DNA from: Cyanobacteria bacterium HKST-UBA02
GTDB lineage: Bacteria > Cyanobacteriota > Vampirovibrionia > Obscuribacterales > Obscuribacteraceae
Direction of reading: 5' to 3'
DNA: 11,186 bases
Assembly (NCBI GenBank): GCA_020431945.1
Contig: JAGQHH010000093.1
Location: 1 to 11,186, forward strand
Part shown: piece after piece, positions 7,440 through 11,186 of the stretch
Position numbering within the stretch: position 1 is the first letter of the stretch
Layout of the letters: the number at the start of each line of letters is the position of its first letter
Translations under genes and position numbers: made by a program
The notes under the pieces: model-generated
Seen by the model: the letters and a program-made list of their open reading frames with translations, nothing else
Database searches by the model: none
What the model was told of the DNA's origin: nothing

Positions 7440-8261
7440 ATGGAAGCGATAGCCAAAGACCAGTCTGGGACAGGATTTTACGGTATCAAGGGTAAAAATG
7501 CCCTGATCACCGGAGCAAGCAGGGGCATCGGATATGCAGTGGCCATCGAGCTTGCCGCTCATGGCGTCAATTGCGCTCTCCTGTCCCGTTCCCAGGAGCC
7601 TCTCCAGAGTCTGGCTCAGAAGCTGCGATCCGGAGGGGTGAGGGCGGAAGTCATCGCTTGCGACCTTGGCGACAAAGATACTCTTACAGTCATCGAAAGC
7701 AGGCTGCCGGCTGACTTCGGCATCGACATCCTGGTCAATAATGCCGGGATCTACGGCACAGCCAGTGTCGATTCGGACGAGGACGCCAGTCTCTGGACCG
7801 CCACCATCGAGACCAATCTTTCGATGCCTTACAGGCTGGCCAGATATTTCGGTGCTTTGATGAAAAAGTCCGGCTGGGGCCGGCTGATCAATGTCTCTTC
7901 CATTTCGGGTCAGAAAGGCGAATGTTTCGGAGCCGCTTATTCAGCCTCGAAATTCGGGCTCATCGGTCTGACCCAGTCCCTGGCCCTGGAGCTGGCCTCG
8001 TCCGGAGTGACGGTCAATGCCGTCTGCCCGGGCTGGGTCGATACCGATATGGCGGTCTCCCAGATAAACGACCCGGACTGGTGTAAGCTCAATGGTATAG
8101 AGCCAGAGCATTCCATGGAGTTGACCAGGTTGTCGGTGCCCCAGGAGCGATTGATCGAGCCCGCCGAGGTCGCCTCGTTGATAGCCTATCTAGCCTCGAA
8201 TCAGGCCCGGGGAATCACCGGACAGGCGATTAATATTTGTGGAGGACTTTCGATCACATGA
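7440..8261 (+). CDS. Short-chain dehydrogenase/reductase, FabG-like
   Basis: A 273-residue classical SDR, probably a cytosolic NAD(P)H-dependent 3-oxoacyl or other carbonyl reductase. TGASRGIG (24-31) is the dinucleotide-binding motif, NNAG sits at 100-103, and the catalytic triad is Ser154 (VSSISG), Tyr167 and Lys171 (YSASK). PGWVDTDM follows the active site as in FabG and acetoacetyl-CoA reductases. The family is too broad to fix the substrate. ATG 7440 is used because an in-frame TAG lies at 7425 and the Rossmann strand begins soon after; the purine-rich AAAGGG is too close to be a normal ribosome binding site. The stop overlaps the next start in ATGA, so the two genes form an operon. The lipid synthase lies across a convergent - strand gene and is not cotranscribed, so a shared pathway is only possible. 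Confidence 0.9.
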   Translation: MEAIAKDQSGTGFYGIKGKNALITGASRGIGYAVAIELAAHGVNCALLSRSQEPLQSLAQKLRSGGVRAEVIACDLGDKDTLTVIESRLPADFGIDILVNNAGIYGTASVDSDEDASLWTATIETNLSMPYRLARYFGALMKKSGWGRLINVSSISGQKGECFGAAYSASKFGLIGLTQSLALELASSGVTVNAVCPGWVDTDMAVSQINDPDWCKLNGIEPEHSMELTRLSVPQERLIEPAEVASLIAYLASNQARGITGQAINICGGLSIT

Positions 8262-9088
8262 GCGCTAATCAGCTCTGGACAAGGGCTAAAGAAAAGAGCG
8301 TCTGGAGCCGAGAGAGCAGGGACGGTCTCGATCTGCTCTTTTCGCCGCTACTTGTCAGGCAGACTGGTCTGACCCATGCTTTCACCACCAGGCTCGGAGG
8401 CGAGACCCGGGATCCATACAAGTCTTTCAACCTGGGCAGGCACGTCGAGGACGGCGATCTGCGAAACGACGCCCTGGCTAACCGCCGAAAGCTCTGTCAG
8501 ACCCTGGCATTGAGTTTCGATCGTCTGATAGTCCCGGGTCAGGTGCACTCGCGAAACGTAGTCATAGTCGAAGACAGAGAGGAAGGCGCCAGCCTCGACC
8601 GGGTGGACGGGCTCACCACTGCCAGCCGGGATGTGCCGATGCTCCTTCATTTCGCGGATTGTGTCCCGGTCATTGTTTTCGATCCGGGCAAGGGAGTAGC
8701 CGGTATCTTTCATGCCGGCTGGCGCGGTACGGCGCAGTCCATAGTCGCGCACGGGGTTTCGATCATGAAGGAGCGCTTCGGTTGCTCCCCGGGCTCTATG
8801 GTGGCGGCGGTCGGTCCTGCCATCGGAAGCTGCTGTTATCCCACCGGTGAAGAAGTGGTCAGGAGCCTCGAAGAGACTGCCGAGGGGGCCGGGCATCTGA
8901 TCGAGAGCCGGGAAGGCAAGCAATTTCCCGATCTCAAGGCTATCAATGCCCTGCAACTGCTGGCTGCCGGGGTAGGTGCCGTGGACGTCTCGGACTCCTG
9001 CACAGCCTGCAATCCGGACGTCTTCTACTCCCACCGCCAGTCCGGGGGTATCACCGGGCGCCAGGGGGCGGTCGCATGCATTATCTAG
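8258..9088 (+). CDS. pgeF: Polyphenol oxidase/laccase-like family protein (PgeF/YfiH/YlmD)
   Basis: A 276-residue member of the former DUF152 family. The metal-site residues are present: His97 (GQVHS), Cys135 (FADCVPV) and His152 (FHAGWRGT). The family signatures VGPAIGSCCYP and, at the C-terminus, CTACNPDVFYSHR are also intact, and the length is usual. E. coli YfiH/PgeF acts as a peptidoglycan editing factor that counters misincorporation of L-Ser at the L-Ala position of precursors; other members show purine nucleoside phosphorylase or adenosine deaminase activity. Which applies here is not decided by sequence. The start is ATG 8258, preceded by a strong GGAGG at 8241-8245 and overlapping the SDR stop in ATGA; a TTG at 8237 is less likely because it lies upstream of that ribosome site. 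Confidence 0.9.
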   Translation: MSANQLWTRAKEKSVWSRESRDGLDLLFSPLLVRQTGLTHAFTTRLGGETRDPYKSFNLGRHVEDGDLRNDALANRRKLCQTLALSFDRLIVPGQVHSRNVVIVEDREEGASLDRVDGLTTASRDVPMLLHFADCVPVIVFDPGKGVAGIFHAGWRGTAQSIVAHGVSIMKERFGCSPGSMVAAVGPAIGSCCYPTGEEVVRSLEETAEGAGHLIESREGKQFPDLKAINALQLLAAGVGAVDVSDSCTACNPDVFYSHRQSGGITGRQGAVACII

Positions 9089-9138
9089 TATATTTTTAGA
9101 AGTGACTGTATACAAGTCCGACCGGATCTGGGGTGCAA

Positions 9139-11186
9139 GTGTCAACAGCCGCCAGGAATAAGGGAGCCTTTCAACGGGCGCGTCGAAGATCGGCTCTAAT
9201 CATGCTCGTAGTGTTCTCGAGCACATTCCCGTACCTGCCGATTTATGCCCAGTCTCAGAATCAGAATCAGGCTCAGGACGATTTTTTCAAGGATCCTAAG
9301 AAGGGTTATTTCAACCAGGAACTCGTCAACTATGGAAGCAAAGACGGGCTCTCCAGCCTGAATCGGACCGCCGAGCAGGTCCGTATCCCCCGCCCTGGTG
9401 AGGGAGCGAAAGCGGAGTCGGATCTCAACAAGCGCGCTTCCATGCCGCCGGTGGCTCCCAATTTCAAGAAGAGTAATGCACCGAATACGGTGCCGGCGCC
9501 TCCTGCCGGCGAGTCTCCTACCCGCGAGTCTCCTACCCGCATCGGTCGCCCCGGCTCTCCGCCTGCCAAGCCTGCGTTACAGACCAAACAAGCACCGGCC
9601 AAGCCGGTGCCGAAGACCAGGCCTGCTCAGCCGGTCGGTGCCGTGGCTGTTCCCCGCCTGCTCAACGGCCAGCCCGGACCGGCTCCTGCGGTGAAGCAGA
9701 GCGAGGCACCGCCTTCGCCTCCGCCTCAACCTCAACCTGTGAAGACAAGCTCGACCGGCAGCACGGACGGATACCCGGCAGTGGGCCAGCTGGAGGAGCT
9801 GACTTTCGGTGTCACAAGAGCCGATTCTCCCATCGCGGATCGGCTCACCGGTCTCGAAAATGCCGTCTTCGCTCACACTTATCCGGATGACTCGCTTTTC
9901 GATCGAACCGAGCGACTCAAGAGAACCCTTCTGGGAGAAAGCACCGCCGCCGGCAGTGCCGCTAATCCCTATTATGAAACAGACCCCAATCAGCCGGCCT
10001 GGTTGGATGATCCCCTTGCCGCTCAGAGCGAGGATCAGGAGCTGGCTTATCTCGACGAGTTGGCCTCCCGCCCGGAGAACCGCGAAGCTGTTCCTTCCAA
10101 TGTGATCGCCGAGTTCGTCCTCGAGCTTTTCAATCTCGAACGCCGCAAGCGCAATATGCCGCCCCTGGAAAATGACGAGCTCATTCAGAAAATGGCTGAC
10201 GAGCAGATGGCGGACATGCAGGGGCGAGGCGCCATATCTCATCTCGATAGCCAGGGTGCCAATCCCGACAGGCGTTATACGCTGCTGGGCGGCACCAATG
10301 CCATCACCGAGAGTCTGGTGTCCGTGAATACCGCCGATCTGGGCAGCTCCCGCATAACCAAGGCGGCGGCGGCTCTCATGATCAAAAACATGCTCAAGCG
10401 TCAGGATGACAGGGAGGCGCTCCTGGCACCGGAGTCCACTCACGTAGCCACTTCCATGGGTGCCACCGGGGACGGCACCAGGATCTTCGGCTGCACGGTG
10501 ATTATGACCAGACGAGGCGTTATCCATCCGGTGGCTGAGCAGGTCAAGGTCGGCGAGAAGATCGATGTGGAAGGCGAGGTCTTCCAGCCCTACAAATTCG
10601 ATCGCATTACCGTTGCCTGGGAGTCCCTCGAGGATGCGCCGGTAGCGGAGGATCCTGGCGGTGACGAGGCATTGCCTTATTTCCCGCCACTGGATTATGT
10701 CGCCTACCGGGAGAAATCCGAAAAGGACTATTCCAAGGCGATTACAGCTCTGAAAGCCGTGGGCCTGGTGGCGGCCATAGCAGGAGGCATGTTCGTCCCG
10801 CCGGTGGCCCTGGCAGCGCCTCTCATTATCATGGCCGGTCCGGATCCTACCGAGGCCAAGCCTCAGTCGGACATACCGATACACGGCGGTATCAAAGTGC
10901 ACGGCAATTCATTTACCGGGCATGTTCCCCTGAACAATGACAGTCAGGAAGGGCTCTACTATCTGACCGTCTGGGGAACCCTGGGAGACGGCGCCCGTCC
11001 TGTGGCTATCAGCCGGAGAATAGTAATTGCCCGTAATCACGATAAGGACGATGACGACGATAAAGACGACAAGAAAGACAAAAGTGATTCGGACGAAAAA
11101 ATTGAGTACACTAAAGAGGGCGACGGCGACAAAAAGATAGAAGCTAACGATGCAGATTCGGACAAAGACCTGGAGAAAGACGGCGG
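9139..11186 (+). CDS. Large secreted CAP/SCP-domain protein with Pro-rich linker and acidic tail, 3' partial
   Basis: The frame stays open to the right edge (682 codons). GTG 9139 (GGGG at 9130-9133 upstream) or GTG 9133 gives a signal peptide with an Arg-rich n-region and hydrophobic ALIMLVVFSSTFPYLPIYA, cleaved before QSQ; ATG 9202 would lose the basic n-region. Parts: a Pro/Ala/Lys-rich linker (about 90-210) including ESPTR twice; short repeats of the LE..vFG type (about 215-268: QLEELTFG, GLENAVFAHTY, RLKRTLLGE); a CAP domain (about 321-464) with FNLERRKRNMPPL, ISHLDSQG, ITESLV and STHVATSMG, which carry the usual His/Glu positions; a beta-like region; a hydrophobic stretch (535-568); another beta-like region; and from about 635 a Lys/Asp/Glu-rich tail. 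Bacterial CAP proteins are extracytoplasmic, with no single agreed activity. The hydrophobic stretch may anchor the protein or be a buried helix. Codons become more AT-rich in the acidic tail. Confidence 0.85.
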   Translation, partial: MSTAARNKGAFQRARRRSALIMLVVFSSTFPYLPIYAQSQNQNQAQDDFFKDPKKGYFNQELVNYGSKDGLSSLNRTAEQVRIPRPGEGAKAESDLNKRASMPPVAPNFKKSNAPNTVPAPPAGESPTRESPTRIGRPGSPPAKPALQTKQAPAKPVPKTRPAQPVGAVAVPRLLNGQPGPAPAVKQSEAPPSPPPQPQPVKTSSTGSTDGYPAVGQLEELTFGVTRADSPIADRLTGLENAVFAHTYPDDSLFDRTERLKRTLLGESTAAGSAANPYYETDPNQPAWLDDPLAAQSEDQELAYLDELASRPENREAVPSNVIAEFVLELFNLERRKRNMPPLENDELIQKMADEQMADMQGRGAISHLDSQGANPDRRYTLLGGTNAITESLVSVNTADLGSSRITKAAAALMIKNMLKRQDDREALLAPESTHVATSMGATGDGTRIFGCTVIMTRRGVIHPVAEQVKVGEKIDVEGEVFQPYKFDRITVAWESLEDAPVAEDPGGDEALPYFPPLDYVAYREKSEKDYSKAITALKAVGLVAAIAGGMFVPPVALAAPLIIMAGPDPTEAKPQSDIPIHGGIKVHGNSFTGHVPLNNDSQEGLYYLTVWGTLGDGARPVAISRRIVIARNHDKDDDDDKDDKKDKSDSDEKIEYTKEGDGDKKIEANDADSDKDLEKDG
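9511..9540 (+). repeat. Exact 15-bp in-frame tandem duplication
   Basis: GAGTCTCCTACCCGC occurs twice in direct succession (9511-9525 and 9526-9540), encoding ESPTR-ESPTR in the proline-rich linker of the CAP protein. Identity at all 15 bases, including third codon positions, suggests a recent slippage duplication. Confidence 0.9.

Noticed and set aside
9089..9138. Terminator or clear promoter between the PgeF-type and CAP genes
   Set aside because: Only TCCG-AC-CGGA (4-bp arms) and a short GTATAC palindrome are present; no T-run or good hexamer pair, so readthrough is possible.
8348..9145. Open frame on the - strand (265 codons)
   Set aside because: Antisense to the PgeF-type gene, which has all family motifs.
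9577..10902. Long open frame on the - strand (441 codons)
   Set aside because: It lies opposite the CAP-domain gene, whose + frame has a signal peptide and domain motifs; the - translation is His/Arg/Gly-rich with no recognisable motif.
11047..11070. Enteropeptidase-like DDDDK string
   Set aside because: Part of a long acidic/lysine tail; the match is expected from composition.

Overview
The window (GC-rich, roughly 57% by eye) is bacterial DNA, mostly coding, with two functional parts. The best taxonomic guess is an early-branching relative of Cyanobacteria (Vampirovibrionia/'Melainabacteria', Obscuribacterales-like). This rests only on resemblance of the envelope proteins to families I remember from that group: a CAP-domain protein with short 'RL..LE..vFG' repeats, and a Gln/Gly/Tyr-rich glycine-zipper secreted protein. 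It is an inference, not a demonstrated placement.

Left part (1-5894, + strand): two abutting genes of an iterative type I polyketide/fatty-acid synthase of the PUFA-synthase / heterocyst-glycolipid / enediyne superfamily ('secondary lipid synthase'). The first enters from outside the window and ends with ACP-KR-DH, as in the C-terminal part of PfaA. The second starts one base after the first one's stop codon. It encodes a shortened, active-site-less ketosynthase-like region, an acyltransferase (PfaB-like) and a complete Sfp-type 4'-phosphopantetheinyl transferase (PfaE/HetI role) in a single polypeptide. The pair therefore supplies acyl loading, a carrier protein, the enzyme that activates it, ketoreduction and dehydration. 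An active KS (and an ER, if used) must be encoded upstream, outside the window.

Middle (5906-7439): a convergent - strand gene for a secreted envelope protein, followed by a 235-bp divergent intergenic region. That region holds the most interesting non-coding signals of the window: a perfect 7-bp-arm dyad inside a candidate promoter spacer, and three 11-bp tandem repeats just upstream, in the geometry of an OmpR/PhoB-family operator.

Right part (7440-11186, + strand): a FabG-like short-chain dehydrogenase whose stop overlaps the start of a PgeF/YfiH-type 'polyphenol oxidase' gene (ATGA overlap). After 50 bp comes a large secreted, proline-rich CAP-domain protein that runs off the right edge. 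No RNA genes, insertion sequences, CRISPR arrays or strong intrinsic terminators were recognised.
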